From positions 248,001 through 312,000 of the forward strand of contig NZ_JABGCB010000005.1 of assembly GCF_013149295.1 (NCBI RefSeq): DNA of 64,000 bases, written 5' to 3'. A model generated the notes under the pieces. That model searched no databases and was not told the DNA's origin. It saw only the letters and a program-made list of their open reading frames with translations. The stretch is from Novosphingobium sp. SG751A (lineage in GTDB: Bacteria; Pseudomonadota; Alphaproteobacteria; Sphingomonadales; Sphingomonadaceae). Every line of letters starts with the position of its first letter. Position 1 is the stretch's first letter. This document shows positions 20,642 to 28,788 of the stretch, in pieces. The position numbers and the translations under genes are program-made.

Positions 20642-21715
20642 TCAGGCGAAGATAAAGGGTTCAAGACCGGCAAGGCGCGTCACCGGCGTCAGGCCGGGCA
20701 ATTGCCGCGAGGGCAGGCCGTTCACCGCGCGCGCCATGGCGGCAATATGCGCAGGCGTCGAACCACAGCATCCGCCAAGGATATTGACCTGTCCGGCGTC
20801 CGCCCATTCCTTGACCAGACCGGCCGTGGTTTCGGGCAATTCGTCATAGGCGCCCAGTTCATTGGGCAGGCCCGCATTGGGATAGACCATGATCAGCGTA
20901 TCGGCGATTTCCGACAGGGCCTTGACATGCGGGCGCAATTGCGTGGCGCCGAAAGAACAGTTCAGCCCGATGGTGACAGGCCGCGCATGGCGCACCGCCC
21001 ACCAGAACGCCTCGACCGTATGGCCCGACAGATTGCGCCCCGACAGATCGGTCAGCGTCATCGAGAGCATGATCGGGATTTCCCGGCCTAGCTTTTCCTC
21101 GACATGGCGCACGGCCATCACGCCTGCCTTGGCGTTCAAAGTGTCGAACACCGTTTCGATCAGGATAAAGTCCGCGCCGCCTTCGACCAGCGCCGTCACC
21201 TGCTCGGCATAGACATCGACCAGATGGTCCCAGTCGATCTCGCGGAAGCCGGGGTCGTTGACGTCAGGCGAAAGCGAGAGCGTCTTGTTCGTCGGCCCGA
21301 TGGCGCCCGCCACGAAACGGGGGCGCCCGTCCTTCGCCGTGAACTCATCGGCCACGCGGCGGGCGAGCTTGGCGCTTTCCACGTTGATTTCGCGCACCAG
21401 ATGCTCCGCGCCATAATCAGCCTGCGAAATGCGGTTGGCGGAAAAGGTGTTCGTCTCAGCAATATCGGCCCCGGCGGCGAAATAGGCGCGGTGGATCGCC
21501 TCGGGCACTTCCGGCTTGGTCAGCGCCAGAATGTCATTATTGCCCTTCTGATCGTGGCTCAGGCCTAGTGAACCGGCATAATCGGCCTCGGACAGGCCGT
21601 AATTCTGGATTTCCGTGCCAAAGGCGCCATCGGTGATCAGGATGCGCTTGGCGGATTGTTCAAGCAGGGCCTTGCGCGCGGCAGAAGGTGCAAGGCGGGG
21701 GGGGATCAGGGACAT
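20642..21715 (-). CDS. metH: Homocysteine S-methyltransferase module of split MetH
   Basis: The 357-residue barrel matches the N-terminal module of MetH. It contains ILITDGAFGTEIQ near the start, ETNTFSANR, GLNCSFGA and LGGCCGSTP, whose cysteines bind the catalytic zinc that activates homocysteine. It has no pterin or B12 domain; those are in the next gene. Split methionine synthase genes are known in alphaproteobacteria. The start is the ATG at 21715, one base from the metF stop, so an upstream extension would overlap metF coding sequence. Translation is probably coupled along the operon. Confidence 0.93.
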   Translation of the reverse strand: MSLIPPRLAPSAARKALLEQSAKRILITDGAFGTEIQNYGLSEADYAGSLGLSHDQKGNNDILALTKPEVPEAIHRAYFAAGADIAETNTFSANRISQADYGAEHLVREINVESAKLARRVADEFTAKDGRPRFVAGAIGPTNKTLSLSPDVNDPGFREIDWDHLVDVYAEQVTALVEGGADFILIETVFDTLNAKAGVMAVRHVEEKLGREIPIMLSMTLTDLSGRNLSGHTVEAFWWAVRHARPVTIGLNCSFGATQLRPHVKALSEIADTLIMVYPNAGLPNELGAYDELPETTAGLVKEWADAGQVNILGGCCGSTPAHIAAMARAVNGLPSRQLPGLTPVTRLAGLEPFIFA

Positions 21716-21716
21716 T

Positions 21717-22664
21717 TCAGGCGGCCTTTTCTTGGGCGGCATCAGCGTTGCGGGGGCGCACCCCCAGCAGATGGCAGATCGCATAGGACAGTTCAGCGCG
21801 ATTGAGCGTGTAGAAGTGGAAATCACGCACCCCGCCCGCATAAAGCTTGCGGCAAAACTCGGCGGCAATCGTGGCCGCCACCAGTGCGCGGGCGGGCGGA
21901 TGGGTGTCGAGCCCGGCAAACAGGCCCTCCATCCACGCCGGGATCGCCGCCCCGCAGGCGTCGGCGAATTTGCGCGTCTGGGCGAAGTTTGACACCGGCA
22001 GAATGCCCGGCAGCACCGGCGCGTCAATCCCGGCGGCGGCCAGACGGTCGCGGAAGCGGAAGAAGGTTTCCGGCTCGAAGAAGAACTGGCTGATCGCGCG
22101 GGTGGCGCCCGCGTCCAGCTTGCGCTTCAGATTGTCGATATCGGCGTCGACATCGGCAGAATCGGGGTGCTTCTCCGGATAGGCCGCGACCGAAATCTCA
22201 AACGGCGCGACACGCTTCAGGCCCGCCACCAGATCGGCGGCATTCTGATACCCTTGCGGATGCGGCACGAAAGGCGCACCCGGCTGGCCCATATCGCCGC
22301 GCAGCGCGACAATGTGGCGAACCCCGGCCTCCCAATAGGCCTCGGCCACGGCGTTCACCTCGGCCTTGGTGGCGTCCACACAGGTCAAGTGCGCGGCGGC
22401 GGGCAGGCGGGCCTCGGAAATGATGCGCGCCACTGTGCCATGGGTGCGGTCGCGCGTGGTGCCGCCCGCGCCATAGGTGACCGAGACAAAGGCCGGATCG
22501 AGCGGGGCCAGCGTTTCCACCACTTCCCACAATTGCGCCATCATCGCATCGCTCTTGGGCGGAAAGAATTCGAACGATACGCGAATATCGCCCGGCAGCC
22601 CGGCAAACAGCGGCGCGTCCAGCGCCTTGCGGGCCTCGTTCAGCGCTTCATAGCTGGCGTTCAT
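21717..22664 (-). CDS. metF: Methylenetetrahydrofolate reductase
   Basis: The 315-residue flavoprotein has MetF signatures: VSFEFFPPKSDAM near residue 30, VTYGAGGTTRDRT near 65, HLTCVDATKAEV, ALRGDMGQPG and AISQFFFEPETF. It reduces 5,10-methylenetetrahydrofolate to the 5-methyl form, the methyl donor for the MetH pair downstream. The ATG at 22664 overlaps the stop of the ArsR/methyltransferase gene by four bases (ATGA), so translation is coupled. The product ends one base before the methyltransferase module begins. This places donor synthesis and use in one transcript. Confidence 0.95.
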   Translation of the reverse strand: MNASYEALNEARKALDAPLFAGLPGDIRVSFEFFPPKSDAMMAQLWEVVETLAPLDPAFVSVTYGAGGTTRDRTHGTVARIISEARLPAAAHLTCVDATKAEVNAVAEAYWEAGVRHIVALRGDMGQPGAPFVPHPQGYQNAADLVAGLKRVAPFEISVAAYPEKHPDSADVDADIDNLKRKLDAGATRAISQFFFEPETFFRFRDRLAAAGIDAPVLPGILPVSNFAQTRKFADACGAAIPAWMEGLFAGLDTHPPARALVAATIAAEFCRKLYAGGVRDFHFYTLNRAELSYAICHLLGVRPRNADAAQEKAA

Positions 22665-23662
22665 GCGGAAACCTTTGCATTGCTTGGGGCGGTGCCTGCG
22701 TTTTCGGGCAGGCGGCGCCCGGTCCAGATCTTGACGGTCAATTGCCCGCCGTTCAGCGCCAGCGGCGCATCGGCGGAAAATCCTGCGGCGGCAAACCATT
22801 GCGCCATCTGCTCGTCGGAAAAGCCGAGTCGGGCATGGGCATGGGTCGTGCGCAATTCTTCATGGGCGTGGGCGGCCAGATCGACGATGGCCAGACGCGC
22901 GCCGGGCCGGGCCACGCGGGCGGCCTGGGCCAGCACCAGTTCGGGCGCCTGCGCATAATGCAGCACCTGATGCATCAACAGCGTGTCAAACGCGCCATCG
23001 GCAAAGGGCAGCGCGGCAAAATCGCCCTGCACCAGATCGACCTTGCCCGCGGGCAGGTCTTGCAGGCGGGTGCGTGCGATGCGCAGCATGTCGGGGCTCT
23101 TGTCCAGCGCCGTCACATGGGCGGCGCGGGGCGCGAAACATTGCGCCATCCGCCCCGTGCCCGTGCCGATGTCCAGCAATTGGCCCAGCGAGGCAGGCAG
23201 CAGCCGCGCCAGCGCTTCCTCGACCGGTTCGTCGGGGCTGAGCAGCGAGCGGATCTGGTCCCATTCCCCGGCGTGTCGGGCGAAATACTGGATCGAGGCG
23301 GCCTCACGCCCGGCGCGGATCGCGGCCAGTTGGCGGCGGTCCTCGGCGCATTGCGCGGCGAAATCGGCGTCCTCATCCTCGGCGGCGGCCAGCAGGCGGG
23401 CGCTGGCGGCGCGCAGTGACGGGCCATCGGCGGCAAAGGGGGCGATCTTGAGGAACACCCAGCTCCCCTCCTTGCGCCTTTCGGCAAGGCCTGCATCGCA
23501 CAGGATCTTTACATGGCGCGATACGCGCGGCTGGCTCTGGCATAGTACCTGTGCCAGCTCGCCCACGGCCAGCTCCATCGCGGCCAGCAGGCGCATGATG
23601 CGCAGCCGCGTGGGATCGGCCAGCGCGCGCAAAAGAGGGTCGATGAGCAGGTTCTGTGTCAT
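22661..23662 (-). CDS. ArsR-family regulator fused to a SAM-dependent methyltransferase domain
   Basis: The 333-residue protein has an ArsR-type winged helix at about residues 5-90 (LLRALADPTRLRIMRLL, SQPRVSRHVKILCDAGL). A class I methyltransferase fold follows at about 145-320, with the SAM-binding stretch LLDIGTGTGRMAQ. No ArsR metal-binding CxC site is seen. Regulators of this build next to methionine-cycle genes in Proteobacteria respond to SAM or S-adenosylhomocysteine (SahR/SamR type), and the fused domain could be the sensor rather than an enzyme. It heads the metF-metH operon. A perfect 22-base palindrome ends 12 bases before its start, which suggests autoregulation. Confidence 0.88.
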   Translation of the reverse strand: MTQNLLIDPLLRALADPTRLRIMRLLAAMELAVGELAQVLCQSQPRVSRHVKILCDAGLAERRKEGSWVFLKIAPFAADGPSLRAASARLLAAAEDEDADFAAQCAEDRRQLAAIRAGREAASIQYFARHAGEWDQIRSLLSPDEPVEEALARLLPASLGQLLDIGTGTGRMAQCFAPRAAHVTALDKSPDMLRIARTRLQDLPAGKVDLVQGDFAALPFADGAFDTLLMHQVLHYAQAPELVLAQAARVARPGARLAIVDLAAHAHEELRTTHAHARLGFSDEQMAQWFAAAGFSADAPLALNGGQLTVKIWTGRRLPENAGTAPSNAKVSA

Positions 23663-23673
23663 GGCTGAGGTGG

Positions 23674-23695
23674 CATATAAAGATATCTTTATATG
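23674..23695. promoter_or_regulatory. Perfect 22-bp palindrome, likely operator of the methionine operon
   Basis: Two 11-base arms, CATATAAAGAT and ATCTTTATATG, meet without a spacer. The AT-rich site stands out in GC-rich DNA and lies 12 bases from the start of the ArsR/methyltransferase gene. Its length and symmetry fit an ArsR-family dimer. Binding there would cover the promoter of the whole met operon. Confidence 0.75.
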
Positions 23696-23807
23696 ATTAC
23701 AACCACTACCATAATAGGAATATACCTAGCTTGATACACCCTTGCCTTTTGGGCGCGCGGGCCTACCTAATGAGCCCAGTTTATAGCCCCATAACGTGAG
23801 GATTCCC

Positions 23808-24116
23808 ATGATTTCGCAACGCCAACGCGCTCTTGCTTTTGCTGTTGTCGCCTCGCTGGCGGTGGCCGCCTGCGGCAGTTCGGACAAGGCGGCCGATGCG
23901 GTGACGCCCGAAAACGTGGAAATGCCCGCCGAATCGGCGCTGGCCCCGGTTGATGCCGCGCCTGTGGCTGACTCTGCCGCCGCCGCATCGGCCGCTCCCA
24001 CCACCACCGAAGGCGTGGCCGCCGCCGCAGGCCAAGCCGCCGCCGATGTGGCCGCCGCAGCCGCAGCAGCCGGCGCCGACATCAGCCCCACCCCGGCGCC
24101 CGCCAAGAAGCCCTGA
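23808..24116 (+). CDS. Small Ala/Pro-rich lipoprotein
   Basis: The 102-residue protein has a lipoprotein signal: a charged start (MISQRQR), a hydrophobic stretch and the lipobox LAVAAC, so cysteine about 19 should be acylated and anchored. The rest is low-complexity Ala/Asp/Pro with no recognised fold, ending in a PTPAPAKKP tail. The ATG at 23808 is preceded by GTGAGG. It stands alone between the met operon (divergent) and arfB. No function can be assigned. Confidence 0.7.
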   Translation: MISQRQRALAFAVVASLAVAACGSSDKAADAVTPENVEMPAESALAPVDAAPVADSAAAASAAPTTTEGVAAAAGQAAADVAAAAAAAGADISPTPAPAKKP

Positions 24117-24124
24117 TCTTTGAT

Positions 24125-24165
24125 GAAAAAATGGCCCGGCCAAGGGGGATGCCTCGGTCGGGCCA
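24125..24165 (-). terminator. Rho-independent terminator oriented on the minus strand
   Basis: TGGCCCGGCC (24132-24141) pairs with GGTCGGGCCA (24156-24165), ten pairs with one G-U. On the minus strand the stem is followed by TTTTTT. No minus-strand protein gene feeds it, so it may end a small RNA, or act imperfectly for the lipoprotein gene on the plus strand. Confidence 0.5.
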
Positions 24166-24256
24166 GTTCGATGGCGTGGAGTCAAAGACCACCAGCCCAT
24201 CGGGTCGCTGAACAAGTGTTAATGTTGGCCCCGGCCCGCCGCATCCCATGATCATG

Positions 24257-24276
24257 GTATAAAAGAAATTTTATAC
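24257..24276. repeat. Short perfect AT-rich palindrome upstream of arfB
   Basis: GTATAAAA and TTTTATAC flank GAAA. It lies 83 bases before arfB in the 243-base gap 24117-24359. It could be an operator, or supply a TATAAA-like -10 box for either strand. I see no clear -35 partner. Confidence 0.35.
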
Positions 24277-24359
24277 GTGGCGGTCTGAGGGCAATTCCAT
24301 GCCCCGGCGCTGGATGCCCAAAGCTGGACTGGGGCTCCGGCCTTGCCTATGACACCGCC

Positions 24360-24782
24360 ATGCCCCGCATCCCCGTCACCCGCTCGATCAGCATCGATGA
24401 AAGCGAACTCGTCGAAAGCACGACCCGATCCTCGGGGCCGGGCGGACAGCATGTGAACACCACAGACAGCGCGGTTATCCTCAAATTCGATGTCGCCGCC
24501 TCGCCATCGCTGCCCGATGCGGTCAAATACCGCCTCGCCCGCATCGCCGGGTCGCGCATGACCGCCGAGGGCGTGATCGTCCTGCGCTCAGAAGGCTCCC
24601 GCTCTCAGTTGATCAACCGGCAGGATGTGCGTGGACGCCTCATCGCCATGATCGTCGAGGCCACCTTTGTCCCCAAGGCGCGCAAGGCGACCAAGCCTAC
24701 CAAGGCATCGCAAACCCGACGCATGGATGGGAAATCGCGGCGCTCCTCGGTGAAGCAGGGGCGGGGGAAGTGGAAGGAATAG
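24360..24782 (+). CDS. arfB: Ribosome-rescue peptidyl-tRNA hydrolase ArfB
   Basis: The 140-residue protein has the release-factor-like SSGPGGQHVNT loop, whose GGQ triggers hydrolysis of peptidyl-tRNA. A long basic tail (KARKATKPTKASQTRR and onward) enters the empty mRNA channel of a stalled ribosome. This short form without codon-recognition domains is the ArfB (YaeJ) type, not a standard release factor. It frees ribosomes stalled without a stop codon. The gene stands alone and converges with the pseudouridine synthase gene 13 bases away. Confidence 0.93.
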   Translation: MPRIPVTRSISIDESELVESTTRSSGPGGQHVNTTDSAVILKFDVAASPSLPDAVKYRLARIAGSRMTAEGVIVLRSEGSRSQLINRQDVRGRLIAMIVEATFVPKARKATKPTKASQTRRMDGKSRRSSVKQGRGKWKE

Positions 24783-24795
24783 GGAGGCAAAATCC

Positions 24796-25518
24796 TCACT
24801 CCCCCTGATCTTCTTCCTCTTTCTGCTCCCAAACTTTGGTCAGATCGATCCCTTCCTCAAACCCCAATTCCACAAAATCCTCGGGCATGGGCGCCACGGC
24901 ATGGATCGGCGGCTTGCCCTCGCGCAGGACGGTCAGTTCGACCGCATGGAGCATTGTGCGGCCCGCCCCCGCGCCATCGCCATAGATCGGATCGCCCAGC
25001 AGCGCCGCGCCCAGACCTTTTTGCGCATGGACGCGGATCTGGTGCGTACGGCCGGTTTCGGGACGGAATTCGACCAGCGTGAGCCCGTCCACCTCGGCAA
25101 TCTTGCGCCAGTGGGTGACGGCGGGCTTGCCCTCATGCGAGGCGACCATGCGCCATCCGCCATATTTGCTGGAGGTTTTCAGCAGGTTGAGCGAAATCGT
25201 GCCCGATTCCTTGCGTACCGGCCCGTTGACCACGCCAAGATAGCGCTTGGACACCACGCGCGCCTCAAAGGCGGCGCAGAATCGTTTATGCGCCTTGGGG
25301 TTGCGCGCCAAGAGCAGGCAGCCCGAGGTGTCCTGATCGAGGCGATGGACCGGCAGCGGCTCGCGCGCAAAGCCAAGGCGCAGATCGGGAAGGAAATCTT
25401 CCAGAGCCACGCCGCCCTTGCGCGGACGGTCGAGGGGCAAGCCGGCGGGCTTGTTGACGATCAGCGCTTCGCCGTCTTCAAACAGGATGGGAATGTTCAT
25501 TCCCACCCCATAGATCAT
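24796..25518 (-). CDS. RluA-family pseudouridine synthase
   Basis: The 240-residue protein has the RluA-family core: VNKPAGLPLD near residue 20, the catalytic aspartate in HRLDQDTSGCLLLAR near 58-72, and FRPETGRTHQIRVHA. It converts uridine to pseudouridine in rRNA or tRNA; which site is unknown. No S4 domain is present, so it is the short type. The ATG at 25518 overlaps the upstream aminotransferase stop by four bases. The ATG at 25500 (MNIPILFEDGE) is a second possible start. The tail is very acidic (QKEEEDQGE). Confidence 0.88.
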   Translation of the reverse strand: MIYGVGMNIPILFEDGEALIVNKPAGLPLDRPRKGGVALEDFLPDLRLGFAREPLPVHRLDQDTSGCLLLARNPKAHKRFCAAFEARVVSKRYLGVVNGPVRKESGTISLNLLKTSSKYGGWRMVASHEGKPAVTHWRKIAEVDGLTLVEFRPETGRTHQIRVHAQKGLGAALLGDPIYGDGAGAGRTMLHAVELTVLREGKPPIHAVAPMPEDFVELGFEEGIDLTKVWEQKEEEDQGE

Positions 25519-26693
25519 TTGAGGGCCGAAGCAATCCGGGCGAAGGCCTGCGTCAGTTTCGCCTCATCCGCGGCAAAGGAGATGCGGAACCCGGCAAAGC
25601 CGCAATGCGCCCCGCCAAAGGCGCTGGCCGCGACAATCGCCACGCCGTTTTCGAGCAGATGCATGGCCAGCGCTTCATCATCGCCAAAGCGCGGCATCAG
25701 GGGCGCGGCGTCGATCATGCAGTAAAACGCGCCATCGGGGATCGGGGTGGAGAGGCCGGGAATCGCATTGATCGCCTCGACGCACAGATCGCGCCGCGCG
25801 CGGAACCGCTCGCGCCAGTCGAGCAGGAATTCCTGCGGCCCTTCAAACGCAGCCACCGCGCCCGCCTGCGAAATCGAGCAGGCATTGCCCGAGACATGGC
25901 TTTGCAGCCGCCCCATCGCCCCGATCAGCCATTCCGGCCCGGCCGCCACGCCAATACGCAGCCCGGTCATCGCATGGCTTTTCGATACGCCCGAAACGGT
26001 CAGCACGCGGTGCGCCAGATCGGGGCATTCGACCGCCAGCGTGGCGTGAACCCCGCCATTATACCGCAGCGGCGCGTAAATATCGTCGCTCAGCACCAAG
26101 ACTTGCGGATAGCGGCGCAGCACTTCGCCCAAGGCCTGCAAATCGGCCGCGCTGTATGTCGCGCCTGTCGGATTGCCGGGACTGTTGAGCAGCAGCCAGC
26201 GGGTCTGCGGCGTGATCGCGGCGGCCAGAGCATCGGCCGAGAGCCTGAAGCCGTCCGTCGCATAGGTCGCCACCGGCACTACGCTGGCCCCTGAAAAGCG
26301 CACGATTTCAGGATAGGACACCCACCATGGCGCGGGGATCAGCACTTCATCGCCCGGATTGAGCGTGGCCATCAGCGCGAGGAAGATCGACTGTTTCCCG
26401 CCCGATGACACCAGCACCTGCGAGGGCGCGACCTTCAGCCCTAGATCGCGCTCATAATGCAGCGCGGACGCGCGCCGCAGCGCCGCCGTCCCCGCCACCG
26501 CCGTATAGCGCGTGTCGCCCGCGTCCAGCGCATCCTTCATCGCGGCCACCACATGGGGCGGGGTCGGGAAATCCGGCTCGCCCACCGAGAGCGAGATGAT
26601 GTCGCGGCCTTCGTCGCGTAGGGCGATGGCGCGGTCGGTCATGGCGTTGGTGCGCGAGGGCTGGATGCGCGAGAGGGCCTGGGAAATGTTCAT
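25515..26693 (-). CDS. PLP-dependent aminotransferase, class I (aspartate aminotransferase-like)
   Basis: The 392-residue protein shows the fold-type I aminotransferase set: SLSVGEPDFPTP near residue 35, NSPGNPTGATYS at about 170-181, the PLP lysine in SGVSKSHAMTGLRIG near 235-249, and FRISFA near the end for carboxylate binding. It transfers amino groups between an amino acid and a 2-oxo acid. Aspartate is the best guess; other substrates are possible. It sits 10 bases after the pabB-pabC gene and overlaps the pseudouridine synthase start, so all three are probably co-transcribed. Confidence 0.88.
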   Translation of the reverse strand: MNISQALSRIQPSRTNAMTDRAIALRDEGRDIISLSVGEPDFPTPPHVVAAMKDALDAGDTRYTAVAGTAALRRASALHYERDLGLKVAPSQVLVSSGGKQSIFLALMATLNPGDEVLIPAPWWVSYPEIVRFSGASVVPVATYATDGFRLSADALAAAITPQTRWLLLNSPGNPTGATYSAADLQALGEVLRRYPQVLVLSDDIYAPLRYNGGVHATLAVECPDLAHRVLTVSGVSKSHAMTGLRIGVAAGPEWLIGAMGRLQSHVSGNACSISQAGAVAAFEGPQEFLLDWRERFRARRDLCVEAINAIPGLSTPIPDGAFYCMIDAAPLMPRFGDDEALAMHLLENGVAIVAASAFGGAHCGFAGFRISFAADEAKLTQAFARIASALK

Positions 26694-26703
26694 GGGATGC
26701 GCG

Positions 26704-28569
26704 TTAAGCGCAAAGCTGCGCCCGCATCAAGCCGCGCAGGCCGTTGCCGATAAAGAATCCGTCCTCCAGATCCTCCAGCGTCAATTCCGCCTCACGCGCG
26801 CGCCCTTCCTCGATCAGCGTCCGGCGCAAGACCCCCGGCAACAGCCCCAGCGCCAAAGGCGGGGTCAGCAGCATCCCGTCGCGCTCGACAAAGACGCTGG
26901 TGAAACAGCCCTCGGTGATCAGCCCGTCATCGCGGACAAAGATCGCCTCCTTCGCGCCCTCGGCCCGCGCCGCGCGCAGGCCCGCGTCATAGAACCAGCG
27001 GTCCGATGTCTTGTGCCGCAGCCGCCAGTCGCCCGTGTCCAGCGGGATCGGCAGCGCGATGACCGGCACCGGCCCGTCGCGATCCAGCGGCGCAGGCAAC
27101 GGCCCGACCTCGACACTGACCGCCCCGCTGCGCCCCAGCACGAGGCGCAGGCGCGAGGGCTTTTCCACCTCGAAACACAGCGCATGGATCGCATTGCGCG
27201 CGCCGTGGCGGTCAAAGGAAAAGCCGAGCAGCCCGGCGCTTTCCTTCATCCGCTCCAGATGCGCCTCCAGCAGAGGCACGCCCAGTTCGGGATCGAAGGC
27301 CATCGTCTCGATCAGGTCGAAAGCCGCGATCATCTTGTCCGGCGCTGGCTGATGCACAAAACCCCCTTTGACCAGACATTCCCGCCATTCGTCGATCGCG
27401 CGCGAATCCGCCACCACCGCCGACCCCACGCCCAGCACCGCCTTGCCATCGGGCGCCAGACGCAGCGAACGGATTGCCACATTGAAAGAGGCGCTTCCAG
27501 TGGAATTAAGAGCGTCGGGCGGGTCGATATGGCCTAAGGACCCGCAATAGATCCCGCGAGGGTCGCGTTCATGGGCATGGATCAATTCCATCGCCCGGAT
27601 CTTGGGCGCACCGGTCACCGATCCACAGGGAAACAGCGCCCGGATCACATCGACCAAAGAGCGCCCTTCCTCAAGCCGCGCCGTGACGGTCGAGACCATC
27701 TGATGCACGGTGGGATAGGATTCAATGGCAAAGGGCGCATCGACGCGCACGCTGCCCGCATCGCTGACGCGGGCGATGTCATTGCGCATCAGATCAAGGA
27801 TCATCAGATTTTCCGAGCGATCCTTGATGCTTTCGACCAGTTCGCGCGCCAGCGCCGCATCGGCATCGGGCGTGGCGCCGCGCGGGCGGGTGCCTTTCAT
27901 CGGCTTGGCGCGCAATTGCCTGCCCTGCGCCTCAAAGAACAATTCGGGCGAGAGGCTGAGCAGCCAATATTGGCCGTCGAACAGGATGCCGCCATGGCCG
28001 CCCCCGCCGCTGCTGCGCAATTGCGCATAGAGCGCCAGCGGATCGCCCGCCCATGGCCCGGCCAGCGGGAAGGTGAAATTGGCCTGATAGATGTCGCCCG
28101 CGCGGATCGCCTCGGCAATATGGGCAAAGGCGGCCGAATAGGCCCCCGGCCCGATGGCAGGCACCATGGGGCCGATCCGGGGCGCCGGATCGTGGGCGGC
28201 ATGTTGGGCCAGCCACCGGGCCACATCATCGCCCGCCATATCCTGCCAGCCATCAAAGGCGCCCATCCACACCAGCGGCCCATCGGCCCCGCTGCGCGCC
28301 GCAGCCAGGGGGGCAAGGCGCAGCTCCAGCGCCAACCCTGCCTCATAGCCGAAATGGCCGGCGCAGGCGTAACCCTGTGCGATCAACGCCTCGATCCGCG
28401 CCAGCGCCGAGGCGACCTCTTCGGGCCGCCGCGCGATGACGATTTCGCGCGGGTTGGTATAGAGCCTCGCGCGGCCTTCATCTCCGCCCGATGCCCCATT
28501 CTGGCGAGCGTCGTCGAGCAGGACAAAGGGCGCGTTACGGCGCCGGTCGTTTCTTATGGAATCTCCCAT
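26704..28569 (-). CDS. pabB: Fused aminodeoxychorismate synthase component I and lyase (PabB-PabC)
   Basis: The 621-residue protein joins two steps of para-aminobenzoate synthesis. The first about 370 residues are PabB, with KPMKGTRPRG, ENLMILDLMRNDIARV, FPCGSVTGAPKIRAME and YCGSLGHIDP; the lysine in KPMKGT is the family's catalytic nucleophile. The last about 220 residues are aminodeoxychorismate lyase (PabC), a PLP fold-type IV enzyme with LRHKTSDRWFYD for the PLP lysine region and EGCFTSVFVERDG. It makes PABA for folate from chorismate and ammonia supplied by PabA. No pabA gene is in the window. The start at 28569 (MGDSIRND) is the longest and is not certain. Confidence 0.92.
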   Translation of the reverse strand: MGDSIRNDRRRNAPFVLLDDARQNGASGGDEGRARLYTNPREIVIARRPEEVASALARIEALIAQGYACAGHFGYEAGLALELRLAPLAAARSGADGPLVWMGAFDGWQDMAGDDVARWLAQHAAHDPAPRIGPMVPAIGPGAYSAAFAHIAEAIRAGDIYQANFTFPLAGPWAGDPLALYAQLRSSGGGGHGGILFDGQYWLLSLSPELFFEAQGRQLRAKPMKGTRPRGATPDADAALARELVESIKDRSENLMILDLMRNDIARVSDAGSVRVDAPFAIESYPTVHQMVSTVTARLEEGRSLVDVIRALFPCGSVTGAPKIRAMELIHAHERDPRGIYCGSLGHIDPPDALNSTGSASFNVAIRSLRLAPDGKAVLGVGSAVVADSRAIDEWRECLVKGGFVHQPAPDKMIAAFDLIETMAFDPELGVPLLEAHLERMKESAGLLGFSFDRHGARNAIHALCFEVEKPSRLRLVLGRSGAVSVEVGPLPAPLDRDGPVPVIALPIPLDTGDWRLRHKTSDRWFYDAGLRAARAEGAKEAIFVRDDGLITEGCFTSVFVERDGMLLTPPLALGLLPGVLRRTLIEEGRAREAELTLEDLEDGFFIGNGLRGLMRAQLCA

Positions 28570-28788
28570 GATGGGCGGCTTCTAGCGATGTAAGGCCAAG
28601 GTTGCAAAAACCCTTTGTCCCTTGGGCATCTGTGTTGCGCTTTCGATGCAGAAAGCGATAGAAATGGCCTAACATCGCATTATATTGAATGAAATAGAGG
28701 GGCTGGCCTGTTCGGCCCGGTCAAAATCCGGCCATCATGAACGGGGCCATGAACGGGGCAGGGACGGCCCCTTGGGGGGAGAGCGATC

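Noticed and set aside
23663..23807. SAM or cobalamin riboswitch before the methionine operon
   Set aside because: I see no long conserved leader or riboswitch core. The short 22-bp palindrome and the ArsR/methyltransferase gene explain control better.
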